Origin: Porphyra umbilicalis
Lineage: Eukaryota > Rhodophyta > Bangiophyceae > Bangiales > Bangiaceae
DNA: 64,000 bases
Direction of reading: 5' to 3'
Assembly (NCBI GenBank): GCA_002049455.2
Contig: KV918770.1
Location: 1-64,000, forward strand
In this document: piece by piece, positions 45,012-56,353 of the stretch
Numbering within the stretch: position 1 is the first letter of the stretch
How the letters are laid out: every line of letters starts with the position of its first letter
Notes under the pieces: model-generated
Told to the model about the DNA's origin: nothing
Seen by the model: only the letters and a program-made list of their open reading frames with translations
The model's database searches: none
Translations under genes and position numbers: made by a program

Positions 45012-46786
45012 TTGGAAGTCGACGTTGCCTACAAGCCGGGGATGACGCATTACATGGCGGACAGAATCTCCCGCCTGGAGTCAGGGGGTAGGGACGAGAC
45101 GGCGTTCGACGACGCTGTCCCCGCCTTCGCCGTGCGGACAAATACGGTCCGGGGGCTCGACGCCGCCAAATACGTCGGCGACCCCACGTTCCGTGACATC
45201 GACCGCGACGCGGTGCTCTCTGCCCAAGCCAAGGATGGGTACTGCCAAGAGGTTGTCAAGGCCCTGAACGCCGGCCGGCGCATCCCGTTCTTCGAGGACC
45301 CCGATGGGATCCTCCGCCGACGCGCGGATCCCGACGGCGCACAGCAAGTGGTGGTCCCGACCTCCTTGCAGGAGCGGGTCCTCCACCTGGATCACGCCTC
45401 GACCCTCGCGGGGCATGCCGGTGAGTCCTGCATGTACGCGGCGACGCGGCGGTATTACGACTGGGAGGGAATGGCGGCCGACGTCGTCTCCTACGTTAAG
45501 AAGTGCGACAGCTGTGCGCGACAGCGGGTGCGGCCCCTGGCACGGCGCTCGCCCCTTACCCTGTTCGCCGCCACGATGCCCTTTCAGGACATCGCGGTGA
45601 ACCTCTACGTGCCCCTCGACAAGACAACCGCCGGCCACCGGTTCATCCTGGTGATCACCGATAGGTTCACCAAACTGGTGCGTGCCATCCCGATGGACGG
45701 TACGTCAGCGGTGGACTGCGCATCGGTCCTCCTGGACTACTGGGTGGCTGCCTATGGTCCGCCGGACCGGCTGCTCTCTGACGGGGGACCCCAGTTCACA
45801 AGCCACTTCTGGGGCAAGGTTTGCAACCTGCTCTCCATTGAGCCTAAGGTGACATCCCGTCGCACCCACAGACGAACGGGCAGACGGAGAGGTTCAACCG
45901 CACGATGCACACGATCCTCAACCACTACGTGGCGGAACATCCGCGGTCGTGGGACCAACTCCTCGGGGCCCGTACGCTGGCGGATAATAGTCGCCCGCAC
46001 CGGAGCACCGAGGTCGCGCCGTACAAGTTGGTCATCCGCGTGGGGGTGTCGAGCTGGGCGTTCAAGGACTTCCCAAAAACCGGGGCGTACTCTCTCAGGG
46101 CGCAGCGCGGCACCGCTGCCGAGAAGCGGGCCCAAGCCGCCCTCCTGAACAGACTCGTGCGGCTCATCCCTCAGATGCGGGAAACGCTCAAGGCGACTCA
46201 AAGGCGCTACAAGCACGACCACGACAAGCGCTTTGCGCAGCGCGCGAAGAAGCTCACCGTGGGCAGCTGCGCGTGGCTGCGCGACCACGCCAAGGAGGAG
46301 GGTGCCGGTGGCAAACTGAAGCACGTCGCCCGCGGGCCGTACCACATGGTTTCCAGGGACGGACTCACGGTCCTCCTGGACGTGGATGGGGAACACCGCC
46401 GCGAGAACGTCGCGCACGTCGTCCGCGCCTGGGGCGCGGCCGCCGAGTACCTCGCCCAGCACCCCGCGCTGCGGGAGGCTCGACCGTTTCACGGGGCGGA
46501 GGCAGACGGCCAGCAATACGCCGTGAACCGCATCGCGGACCGCGCGACATTGCCCGACGGGTCCCTCCGAGCCCACATTTACTGGACCGGGTACCCGCAT
46601 CCCACCTCGATGGACGCGGCGAACGCCCCGCACGAGAGGCTGCGCGTTTACCTACGCCGCGCCACGCGTTTGGGGTTGCCCCACACGTCCGCCGACCCGC
46701 CGCCGGCGGCCCCGTTAGACGCGGCGCCCGCCATCGGCACCGCCACAAGCAGCGCCGCAGCGCCACCCCCGGCCGTCCGCGCCTAA
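45012..46786 (+). pseudogene. Gypsy integrase with chromodomain-like tail
   Basis: The frame from 45012 carries the HHCC zinc-binding domain (HLDHASTLAGH then CDSCARQ), then the catalytic core with DIAVNLYVPLDK, ITDRFTKLVRAIPMDG and LLSDGGPQFTSHFW. A frameshift near 45860 moves to the 45905-46786 frame, which resumes HPQTNGQTERFNRTM with the catalytic Glu and runs to the TAA. The C-terminal 50 residues (AVNRIADRA...HIYWTGYPHPTS) resemble a degenerate chromodomain, as in chromoviruses that target marked chromatin. Confidence 0.82.
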
Positions 46787-49745
46787 CTTTTTGGGTCGGC
46801 ACAGCGGCTGGGCGCGGCAGGGGGGGGGGTTGTGGTTTCTCGGGGTTTGCTGGGGTCTATGGGTCTGTAGAGACGTGCGGGGCGGCAGACGGGGAGCGGA
46901 CGCACCACGCGGGAATCCACTGCTGGTCGCATAGGCGAAAGGAAGCACAAGGCGACAGTCGCGACTTTATGACGCGGTGGACGACTGCTTAACGCCGTCG
47001 AAGCAAGAACGGCGCTGAAGGGGCAAGGGCGACGCCCCCAGTCGTGGCTGCGATACTCCCACACGTGGACGGGGCGGCCCGCCTGTCGCAGGACGCGCCG
47101 CAGAGCGGCGTGAAACTGCTTCGCCCGCGTACGCGGGGACTCCAGGCAGGGAGGGACGACGCCGGCGAGCATGATGCGGGGGTACTCGACTATGGCAGCG
47201 GTGCCCTCGCGGGGCCCCACTGCGGCCCAGTTGACGGACGGGTCGTACCCGAACAAGGCGACAACCTGTCCGGACGTCAGCGAGTCCCGCCACTCCGTGG
47301 CCATCACCGGGATAGGGGGCGTCCATAACGCGGATAACCACCAATCGTGGGCGATGTCCGGCTGCCCCTGGATGGGGGTCGCGACGGGACCCGTGACGCC
47401 CAGCTCAAGCGGCGCCGGCGCGGGACCGTCGTTGTTGTACCCCTCATCCCAACACGCGGAGCGCGGACCGGCGGCCGAACTGATACCGGCGGTCGGGTAG
47501 CACCCGCCGCCACGGCGGTGCGCAGGGCCCCAACAGCGGTTCCCGCCGGCGTCGTCCCCGTGGCCGCGACCGCCGTCAGCGGGCCACGCGGGCCCGTCGC
47601 GGCCGGTGGCCGCATGGCCGCGACCATTACCCGACGCGGGCGCCCAGCCGCCACCACGGTCGTGCCTTACATCGGTGTGGCGGCCATGCCCGCCCTCCCA
47701 GCGATCCTTGCGGTCGCGACGGGGGGCAGCGGCACCGCCGCCCGACTCGGGCGCCCACCCGCCGACAGGGCTGTAGTCGGCTGCGCCGGAGTGGTCGTCA
47801 CGCCCCTAAGCGTCCCAGCGACCGTCACGCGCCGCGCCGGCGCCACCTCCCGGGCCTCCGCACGTGAGCCCCAATCGGCTCCACCCGCAAGGGTCAACGC
47901 GGCCAAGCGGCGGGGGCCGGCGGCAGACCCGTCGAGACCCCTGGCATTTTCCTCCCACTCGTCCTCCTCAAGGTCCCGAGGACCGTGCTCGCCCCCGAAG
48001 GGCCCCCACGCGGGGAGGGCGGCTGGCCCCGCGGCCGCACCCGGAGATGCGACGGCCTGGGACCCGGAGGCCAGGAACCCCGACTGGGCCGGGCCGCCAC
48101 GCGCCATGTCGGCGTGACGCCGCTTCCGCTCGCGGTAAGCAGCCGACGCGGCCGCCTCCCCCGCAGATGGCGGAACGGTATCCAGGTCGGTCGAGGGAAA
48201 GCCGGCCGGCACCGTCCAGGACCCCACCGTCACGGGCAGCGCCGGCGGCGTGACGTCCGCGAGCCGGGGCTCCACCAGCATGACCCCCAACGGGGCTTGC
48301 GGCGACCGCGGGACGCTCACGACGCGAACGTAGTTGCATCGCCGATCACCAACGTTTTCCACTTGGTGGGGCAGCAGTGTGCTGGGCGCATGCCGGCTTT
48401 GGTCTTGATGGTACGGTAACCGGTCTTGGACCGCCTGCCAGGGCACCGCCCTCATGATGGCGTCGTACTCCGCCAAAGCGTCGGCGACGGAGCCGTCACC
48501 CGGCGCTAGGTCACCGACCGAGAACTTCTCCGTCAAGGCGTAGTAGCACGGCGACGACCGGAAGACGCGGTGCGTCTCGCGGTCCGCCCATAGCAGCCCC
48601 GACACGATGGCGGCCGTCATCATGACGTAGGCGTAACCCTGGGTAGGGTGACACGGTGACGCCTGCAGCAGCGATTGCTGCTGATGTAAGACGGGCGGAT
48701 ACTCGTGCGTCAGCAAACGCGGCGTCGCGTACCGCCCGGCCATCGCAGGCGACAAGGGCGCCCGCGCCGGCGCCAAGCAGATTCCGGAGCGCATAGGGAG
48801 GAAGAAAGCCCCATGCACCGCCCGTCGGGCGGTCACGAGCTCACCGCGGGAGCGGCGCGCGGCCTCCAACGCCAAATCGGCCGGGGCGGTCGCCGCGACC
48901 ACCGGGGCCAGGGAGAGTAGGGGCCCTACGCCCCAGAAGTTGACAGGCGCCAAGGAATTGCCAACTGGAACCGCGGGGCAATGGCGTAGGCGGGTGTGCC
49001 AGTCGTCGAGGTAGGCGTCCTCCTCGTCGCCGGCGACCAACCGTTGATCGGCCACGGGGTGCGGAACCAAGAGCCCCCGACCCACATTGCACCTAAACAT
49101 GCAGCGCAGCCATCCCGCGCTGCCGCCGACGGAACGGACGAAGGAAGCGAAGTCGCGGTCGGCCGCCGGCCGGTCGTCGTACCCCGCCGTCTTGGCAAAC
49201 TCCTGAAAGGACCGCCACACGGCGTGCGACCCACCCGTGTCTCTAGGATGGGCGGGCTGGAAGACGTCACTGACGAGCTGCCAGTCGGCCGAGGCGACTG
49301 GCGGCCCCAACGGAGCGAGCCACGCCCGGACGGCGGGTGGCGCCGGCCGTTGCGGGATCGCGGGGGCAGCCTGCCCCAGAAGCAGCGGACGCTGCTCCGG
49401 CACGCTCGCGGATCCCCTGCGAGGGCCAGGGACAGGGCCCGCCGCTATCACAGGCGTCGGCGACGTCGCTGACTCGGCCCCGGTGCCGGCCACCGCAACG
49501 GCGCCCGCCGGGCGGGGCGGCTTTCGCCACTCCCGGCCGTTCGGGTCGTACGGGAGCCACATGCCCGGCGGCACCGACGAACAAACGGCGACGGTTGAAC
49601 AACGCCCGGGCGGTCCCGGCGTGGTCGGCGCGGCGGACGTCGACGCCGGTCCCGAAGCGGCGGCCGCCCTGGACGGGCACGACGCGGGCGCGTGGGACGG
49701 ATCCCCGACGGGGCCGGCGGAAGGCGTCGCCCGGGACGGCTCCAT
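46783..49745 (-). CDS. Antisense accessory ORF of the gypsy element, unknown function
   Basis: On the strand opposite pol, a frame runs from an ATG at 49743-49745, just inside the 3' LTR, to a TAA at 47667-47669 (about 692 codons). After a break it resumes in another frame from about 47490 to a stop at 46783 that overlaps the pol stop codon. The N-terminal 150 residues are Pro/Ala-rich. The middle reads like a folded protein: DWQLVSDVFQPAH, FQEFAKTAGYDD, FASFVRSVGGSAGWLRCMF, VNFWGVGPLLSLAPVV, RVFRSSPCYYALTEKFSVG. The last part reads DIAHDWWLSALWTPPIPV and VVALFGYDPSVNWAAVG. Antisense ORFs at this place are known in some plant gypsy elements. I do not recognise this one. Confidence 0.6.
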
Positions 49746-49760
49746 CTCAGCCGATGAGGA

Positions 49761-50408
49761 TGTAGTACTATGAGGCCCCCTATGCGCCAGGGGGCCGCCG
49801 CGGGGACGTCGGCGGCGCCTGGGGACGCGGCACCCGAAACGGGGTGGCGACGCCAGCGGCGGTGGTGGCCGACGGAACGGCGACGAAGGGGGCCGGGACG
49901 ATGCGGCCGCCCCGCTGCCCAGCTCGAGCCACCGGAGGAGCGTACCCGACATGCCGCACCCGGCACGCGGGCCTCGCTGGGGGCCGTGTTGGCGCGCCGG
50001 AGAGGGCGCTGGCGCGCCTGAGAGGGCGCGGCAGGCGACGGCCGACCGGGCGCCACGTGGCGGGTGCAGCGCGTTGCGCGTGGGACGGTTACTCCCCCTC
50101 GTCTGGAATGATCGCCTCGGGGGACTTGCGATGCACGGAGGGAATTATCTGCATTGGTTGGTGACGGCCCGGGTCAATTCCCATTTGGGGAAATTGGGCC
50201 CGGGCGACGGTTTCCGCCCATTTAGGACGAAGGGCGACAACGGTGGGAGGCACAGTCGTCGCCGACTGGTACACCGTGTCTTCATGTCTTGGCGTTTCGA
50301 TTGGCCTGACTTCCCGGTGCTCGAGCCCCATAGCGGGTGTCGCGGGAGCGGCCGAGACGGCTGTTACTTCGCTCCTCCGGAGGTGACCCCCCTTATTGTG
50401 GTATCACA
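49761..50408 (+). repeat. Gypsy 3' LTR
   Basis: Starts TGTAGTACTATGAGG and ends GTGGTATCACA, followed by the GGCAC target duplication. It aligns over its whole length to 32823-33469 with many substitutions and small indels. Confidence 0.9.
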
Positions 50409-50413
50409 GGCAC

Positions 50414-50882
50414 GGTGCACGCCGTCATCCGGTGAGTAAGGCACACCGTCGACCCCAGTTTTTGGATGCCAAAGCGTACTGTAAGTGTCGCAGGCATCGG
50501 GGTCGCACTCTCTGTCCATCGCGAAACACGGGCAATCATCCGTGTCGCACCTCTAAGGCGGCTCACATGCACATCAGATGCGACGACCGCAGAACCGAGA
50601 CCCAGGCGCTGGGACACTCTCGCCGATTGAGTGTGCACAGCCTATGCCTGCTGAAGACGGCGAGCCCGCCATCCAGCGATACTGAGCGCAACCACACGTC
50701 TTCTCGCACGCCAACCCGGTGCGTGCGCACCGAAACCGCTCCTCTGTACTCTCCCTGCTGTGAAGCAGGGCGCAAATTCGTGCACCTTGTCCGGCGCGCA
50801 GGGGTCGTCCTTGCTGTTGGTCGTGCCCGATTGACGGGAGGCGCGAGAGCTGCCAAGAGATCAATTCGGGGCAGGGGGGCAC
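50414..50882 (-). pseudogene. E(z)-like gene, CXC (pre-SET) fragment
   Basis: The frame contains RFRCARTGLACEKTCGC and, further on, RCDTDDCPCFAMDRECDPDA. Those are the first and last parts of the Cys-rich CXC domain that precedes SET in Enhancer-of-zeste proteins. Between them two stops occur in the same frame: TGA at 50574-50576 and TAG about 30 bp further on. The frame runs open into the gypsy junction at 50413 and is in register with the SET fragment at 32817. A plausible 206-bp intron (50742-50947, GTGACG to ACAGAG) would join the SANT2 fragment upstream. Confidence 0.72.
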
Positions 50883-51394
50883 TGCGACGCCGTTGCCGAC
50901 CCCCTGATGTTCTCGTCCAACCCACCGGCGCCACTCCCCGCCGTCACCTCATAACTTTCGACAGCTTTAAGGCCAGGGTCCTGCAGCAACCGCTCCACCG
51001 GTGAAGCGCAGAGCAGAGAGAGCCCCGGAACCTTCGAAAACTCAGCCACGCGGCGACACGTCTTGGCAGCCACAAACCGAGAAAGGCGGCAGGTATCCTG
51101 CACACCGAAGATTTCAGCTCCCATCTGCAGCCGCTCCACCTGGTCAACTCGCCAACCGCCCACAGCACGAGGCACGGAACGCATGAACGCTCGCACGCGG
51201 GGGTCGAGACGGCACTCAAAGCGCCCACTGGGCACCTGTGCGATTGCCGAGTGGTGGACTCGGGCGCGACGCCCACGCCACAGAGAAGGCAACGACGTCC
51301 GCTGCCAGACGTCATCGACTCGTGCAACTTTTACATCTTCCGCAAGCATGGTTGGAGGCCACCGAGCATCGGCGTCGCGCTTCGAAGAGGAGGT
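50861..51394 (-). pseudogene. E(z)-like gene, SANT2-like fragment
   Basis: The reading frame includes WRVDQVERLQMGAEIFG then DTCRLSRFVAAKTCRRVAEF. This matches the E(z) segment before CXC (aromatic start, C-x-I/L-A, then K-T-C-x-x-V-x-E-F). The frame is open to the copia insertion at 51394 and continues in register at 56359 on the far side, after removal of the copia and one GAGGT. The stop at 50861 lies beyond the proposed donor at 50947. Confidence 0.65.
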
Positions 51395-51812
51395 TGTTGG
51401 ACTGTGATGCTCGTCGCCGACTCCACTGGCGGTTCGCGGTTGGACGATGGTCGGTGACCCTTATGGTACCCCACATGGTACATTTGCGAGACGTGGTCAA
51501 GTTGCACACATTTGTGTTGGGTCATCTTGGGGCGTTACTTTTGGCATGTTTTGGATTTGATCTTCGCTTTGCTCTAGTGGCTTTTGATTTGGTGAGTGAT
51601 TCGATTTGGTGCGAGGGCGTGGGCGTCGGTGTGGGCGCGAGAGGGGGGAGCACTTGGGCCGGTGGGGACTATTTTAGAGGTGCTCTCGGTTGGGAGAGGC
51701 GGGCGAACCTGAGGACAACGAACAAAGCATGTTCGCACACACACACACAAGCTCAAGCCACTCAACCACTTCACCGTGGTCCCCCAACCCCTATCCCCAC
51801 TGCGATTCAACA
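51395..51812 (+). repeat. Young copia 5' LTR
   Basis: Starts TGTTGGACTGTGATG and ends GATTCAACA. A short CA microsatellite lies near its 3' end at about 51736. Confidence 0.95.
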
Positions 51813-51826
51813 GGTTATGGGCCCAG
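51813..51826 (+). promoter_or_regulatory. Primer-binding site, initiator tRNA-Met anticodon arm
   Basis: GGTTATGGGCCCAG directly follows the 5' LTR and is complementary to the CTGGGCCCATAACC stretch of initiator tRNA-Met, as in the other two copia-type elements here. Confidence 0.85.
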
Positions 51827-51973
51827 AGCCGGGGCTGTGACAAGAGCAACGTGTGCCAGCTGGTGTCGCGGCGGTCGCGGCAAGTGCGAAGAAGACGAGG
51901 TCAAGGTGGTTCAAGGACGTGACGGTCAAGGCGAACGGCTCGGCAAGGTCGGGCGCTACGACAAGACGACATC

Positions 51974-54900
51974 ATGGACGGAGGCGCTGCCGGCATGGGC
52001 GGCATCAAGATCGACAAGTTGACGGAGACGAACTTCCACGAATGGCGTCAGCGCATTAAGATGGTCCTCGCGCTGCGCGACCTGGACGATATGCTTGACG
52101 AAGACGGCAAGCCGACGGACGCGGATGCCCGCGAGTTGGCGGTGTGGAAGCGTCGAGACACGAAGGCGAGCGCCATCATTGGGCTCACCCTTGGATCTGA
52201 GCAGCTCGAGCACGTGTCGGGCTGCAAGACGACGGCAGAAATGTGGTCGACGCTGCAAGGTGTCTTCTAGCGCAAGAGTTTGATGAACAAGATGAAGGCG
52301 CGACGCGAGTTCTATACCGTCGAAATGACCGTCGGTGAGGGCATGCTGGGCTACATCAACCGCGTGCGCAACCTCGGCGAGAACCTCAAGGCCATGGGCG
52401 GCGAGGTGACGGAGATGGACGTTGCTATGAGTGTCCTCAACGGGCTGACGTCCAAGTACGAGAACCTGCTGGTGGCTCTCGACGCCAAGGGCGAGGACGA
52501 GCTGAGCCTCGACTTTGTCAAGAGCCGCTTGCTTCAGGAGGAGCGGCGGCAGGCGGACAAGTCACCGTCGACCAAGCGCATTGGCGACATGGCACTCGTC
52601 GGCGCCAACTATCGAGGTCAAGGCCGCCGTGGTGACCTCTCCAAGATCGAGTGTTACTACTGCCATAAGTTTGGGCATATCTCTCACGATTGCCCAGAGC
52701 TCAAGGCCAAGAAGCAGAGACAGGACAAGGTGGCCGCGATTGCGGCTGACGATGGTAGCGACAGCGACGACGCTATCTGTTTGGTGGGCAATGCGGCTGA
52801 CACCGATGACATCTCCAAGTCGTGGCTTGTCGATTCTGCGGCGTCTGCACACATGTGCTGGATGCGCGGGTGCTTCGACGAGTACCAGACGACTACGGGA
52901 CGCAGCGTCACCATGGGTGACAAGGGGTCCGTAGCCACGGCGGGCGTCGGAACCGTCGTGCTCAATGTCATCGTTCACGGCAAGACGCGCAAGATCAAGT
53001 TGGAGAAGGTGCTCCATGCTCCTACCATGGGCTTCAACCTCATGTCGGTCGGCATGATGGAGGAGCGTGGTGCGGAAGTGTCATTCAAGGGCGGTAAGAC
53101 GATCATCAAGATTAGCGACAAGGTCGCTGCGTGCGGCACGCGGAAGAGTGGGCTCTACCACCTGGACATGGCCCCACTGTCGGATATTGCTGCGGTGGCC
53201 TCTCTTCAGCTCTGGCATGAGCGCCTTGGGCACGTCAACGTGGCTGGCGTTAAGCGGATGATAAAGAACAAGGACATCGATGGACTCAAGTGCTCTTCCA
53301 TGGCGGTCAAGGACGTCTGCGAGCCGTGCGTGTATGGGAAGGCGGCTATGACGCCTATGCCTAGTGCAGGAGGAGGTCGAGTGACCAAGCGCCTGCAGCT
53401 CGTGCACTCGGACCTGGGCGGGCCAATGTCGGAGCCGTCGCGTGGCGGTGCGCTCTACTTTGGCACCTTCACTGACGACTTCTCCCGCTGGACAGACGTG
53501 GTCCTCCTGCAGAAGAAGAGCGATCTGCTCTCTGAGTACAAGAAGTGGCTGACGAAGGTTCAGCTGCACACGGGAACCAAGATCAAGATCCTACGCTCCG
53601 ACAATGGCGGCGAGTATGTGTCGAACGCATTCAAGGCTCTTCACGATGGGAACGGTACGACGCACCAGACCACGGTGCCCGACACGCCGCAGCAGAACGG
53701 GGTTGCTGAGCGGCTTAACCGAGTTCTCGTGGAGATGGCTCGCACCATGATGCGACACAAGGACGTCGATCGGGATCTTTGGGCGGATGCCATCAAGACG
53801 GCGGTGTACATCAAGAATCGCGTCACCAGCCGGGCGCTTCCCGTCGGCAAGACGCCTTTTGAGCTGTGGACCGGGAAGAAGCCCGACGTAAGCCACATGC
53901 GGGTGTTTGGGTCGACATGCTGGGTGGTGCTGCACAAGAGTCACATCGACGGCAAGTTTGGCGACAAGGCGGCGAAGGGCGTCTTCTTAGGCTATCCTGA
54001 CGGCAGCAAGGCGTACAAGGTCATCCTCGACGACGGCAAGGTCGTCAAGGCACGAAGTGTCGTGTTCGCCGAGACGAACGTAAGCGAGGTGGCAGAAGTT
54101 GCAGAGGAGCTCCCCGGAGACGAAAACGTCGAAGTCGAGACGGGCTTGCGTTCTACAAGCGACGGCGAAGACGCAGATGCTGACAATGACGACAAGGATG
54201 ACAAGCAAGACGATGGATCTGACAAGTCCGCGGACGACAATCAAGGTTGTGGCGGCTCTCAAGACACTCTGCGTCGGAGCGGTAGAGCGCGGCGACCACC
54301 TGTCGAGTACTGGCGCCCGGTGAGCCTGGTTGCTCACGAGGCGCCCACGACGTTCGTTCAAGCCGTTCAAGGGCAGGAATCGGCTAAGTGGCAGATTGCC
54401 ATGGACGAGGAGATGGAGGCCATCCGCAAGAACAAGACTTGGCGCTTGACGGATCGCCCGGCCAGTCGACGCGTGCTGAAGGGCAAGTGGGTGTACAAGG
54501 TCAAGAACGAGGTTGACAAGAACGGGAACAACAAGACGCGGCACAAGGCGCGCCTGTGCTTCATGGGGAACCGGCAGATCAAGGGGCTCGACTTCAACGA
54601 GACGTTCGCGCCAGTGGCCAAGTTCACTACCATCCGATGCATCCTGGCGATGACGGCGGCGAACGGGTGGGAGCTACATCAGATGGACGTCAAGACGGCA
54701 TTCCTCAACGGCGACCTTGACAAGGAGGTCTCCATGGAGCAGCCAGACGGCTATGTCGATCCGACGTATCCTGACAAGGTGTGTCGTCTCCTCCAAGCGC
54801 TGTATGGGCTGAAGCAAGCTCCCAAGATGTGGTACGCCAAGCTCGACGACTTCCTCAAGTCACAAGGGTTCAATAACATTGACCCGGATGCATGCCTCTA

Positions 54901-55900
54901 CCTCCTTATGGATGACGGCGAAATCATCATCGTCCTGGTGTACGTCGACGATCTACTGTTGGTGGCATCAAGCCTGGCGGCGATCTACAAGATTAAGGAC
55001 GCTCTGCACAAGCGTTTTGAGATGAAGGACCTGGGTGAGGCGAAGGTCATCCTCGGGCTAGAGATTAAGCGTGACAAGGCGTTGGGCACCCTCAAGCTGT
55101 TGCAGGGCAAGTACGCGGCGCAAGTGCTGGAGAAGTTCGCGATGGCGGAGTGCAACCCGATCGGAACGCCGCTGGAGGTGGGCCTGCAGCTGGTCAAGGC
55201 CGACGAGAGCGACGACACGCTGCCCTACCGCAAAGCTGTCGGCAGTCTGATGTACCTGATGGTCGGGACACGTCCTGACCTCGCCTTCGCTATCGGGAAG
55301 CTGAGTCGGTTTGTTTCGTGCTACGGCAAGGAGCATTGGGCGGCGATCAAGCGCGTTCTACGGTACGTCAAGGGTTCGATGGACAAGGGGCTGGTCTTCG
55401 ACAAGAGCACTTCCTGTGTTCTACAGGGCTTTAGTGATGCCGACTGGGCGGGTGACCACGAGACGCGACGTTCGACGACGGGCTTCACCTTCATCTTTGG
55501 CGGAGCAGCCGTCAGCTGGGGTTCTAAGTTGCAGAAGACGGTGGCGCCGTCGACGATGGAAGCTGAGTACATGGCTCTATGTGAGGCCAGCAAGGAAGCT
55601 GTTTGGCTCAACAAGCTCGTGCAAAGCGTGGCAACTCAAGGGCTGCGGACAGCGATCTCGGGCGGGCCGATCAACATCAAGGTCGACAACAGCGGGTGCA
55701 TTGACTTCTCCAAGAACCCCGTCGAGCACAAGCGCACTAAGCACATCGACATTCGCTACCACTTTGTGCGCGAGGCCATCACGACGGACAAGGTGACATT
55801 GGAGCATTGTGCAACGGACGACATGGTGGCGGACCCGATGACGAAGGAGCTCGGCAAGACCAAGCACGACAAGCATGTCGAGGCCATGGGGCTTTGCTGA
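51974..55900 (+). pseudogene. Copia gag-pol polyprotein with a single TAG in gag
   Basis: About 1308 codons from ATG 51974 to TGA 55898-55900, with one interruption: TAG at 52268-52270 (MWSTLQGVF-stop-RKSLMNKM, most likely a former CAG or GAG). Domains: gag with KIDKLTETNFHEWRQRIK; zinc knuckle CYYCHKFGHISHDC; protease WLVDSAASAHM, where the usual DSG is DSA; integrase with LWHERLGHVN, CEPCVYGK, LVHSDLGGPM, LRSDNGGEYV and QQNGVAERLNRV; RT with MDVKTAFLNGDLDKEV and LVYVDDLLLV; RNase H with DADWAGDHETRRSTTGF and STMEAEYMALCEA. Only the stop separates this young copy from apparent integrity. Confidence 0.93.
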
Positions 55901-55935
55901 AAACAAGAACCGCCGCGGCAACAAGCAAGGAGGAG

Positions 55936-56353
55936 TGTTGGACTGTGATGCTCGTCGCCGACTCCACTGGCGGTTCGCGGTTGGACGATGGTCGGTGACC
56001 CTTATGGTACCCCACATGGTACATTTGCGAGACGTGGTCAAGTTGCACACATTTGTGTTGGGTCATCTTGGGGCGTTACTTTTGGCATGTTTTGGATTTG
56101 ATCTTCGCTTTGCTCTAGTGGCTTTTGATTTGGTGAGTGATTCGATTTGGTGCGAGGGCGTGGGCGTCGGTGTGGGCGCGAGAGGGGGGAGCACTTGGGC
56201 CGGTGGGGACTATTTTAGAGGTGCTCTCGGTTGGGAGAGGCGGGCGAACCTGAGGACAACGAACAAAGCACGTTCGCACACACACACACAAGCTCAAGCC
56301 ACTCAACCACTTCACCGTGGTCCCCCAACCCCTATCCCTACTGCGATTCAACA
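55936..56353 (+). repeat. Young copia 3' LTR
   Basis: Same length as the 5' copy, with two differences seen (CATG versus CACG near the CA repeat, and CCCCAC versus CCCTAC near the end). It is preceded by the purine tract AAGCAAGGAGGAG. Confidence 0.95.

Larger units (their letters stand above)
32823..50408 (+). mobile_element. Ty3/gypsy retrotransposon carrying a nested copia, TSD GGCAC
   Basis: LTRs of about 647 bp (32823-33469 and 49761-50408) flank gag, protease, reverse transcriptase, RNase H, integrase, a chromodomain-like tail and an antisense ORF region. The 5-bp duplication GGCAC is perfect at 32818-32822 and 50409-50413. Total length is 17.6 kb, of which 5.85 kb is the nested copia at 39031-44879; the gypsy itself is about 11.7 kb. 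The LTRs differ from each other at many sites and the coding region carries several frameshifts and stops, so this is the older insertion. It interrupts an E(z)-like gene. Confidence 0.92.
51395..56353 (+). mobile_element. Young full-length Ty1/copia retrotransposon, TSD GAGGT
   Basis: 4959 bp with 418-bp LTRs at 51395-51812 and 55936-56353 that I find to differ at only two positions. Termini are TGTTG and CAACA. GAGGT duplications lie at 51390-51394 and 56354-56358. It contains a PBS, a gag-pol frame with one TAG, and a polypurine tract. The near-identical LTRs make it the most recent datable insertion in the window. It is inserted in a minus-strand frame of the E(z)-like gene. Confidence 0.95.

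Noticed and set aside
32823-50408. Endogenous retrovirus with an envelope gene
   Set aside because: The region after pol has no sense-strand envelope-like frame; the only long frame there is antisense and has no signal peptide or fusion-type membrane segment that I can see.
4542-55900. Nuclear code with all TAG reassigned to an amino acid
   Set aside because: The interrupted sites would need different residues (Trp in the transposase, Gln in copia), and TAA and TGA stops also occur inside the Tc1-like frame, so point mutation is simpler. Suppression at the copia gag site alone remains open.
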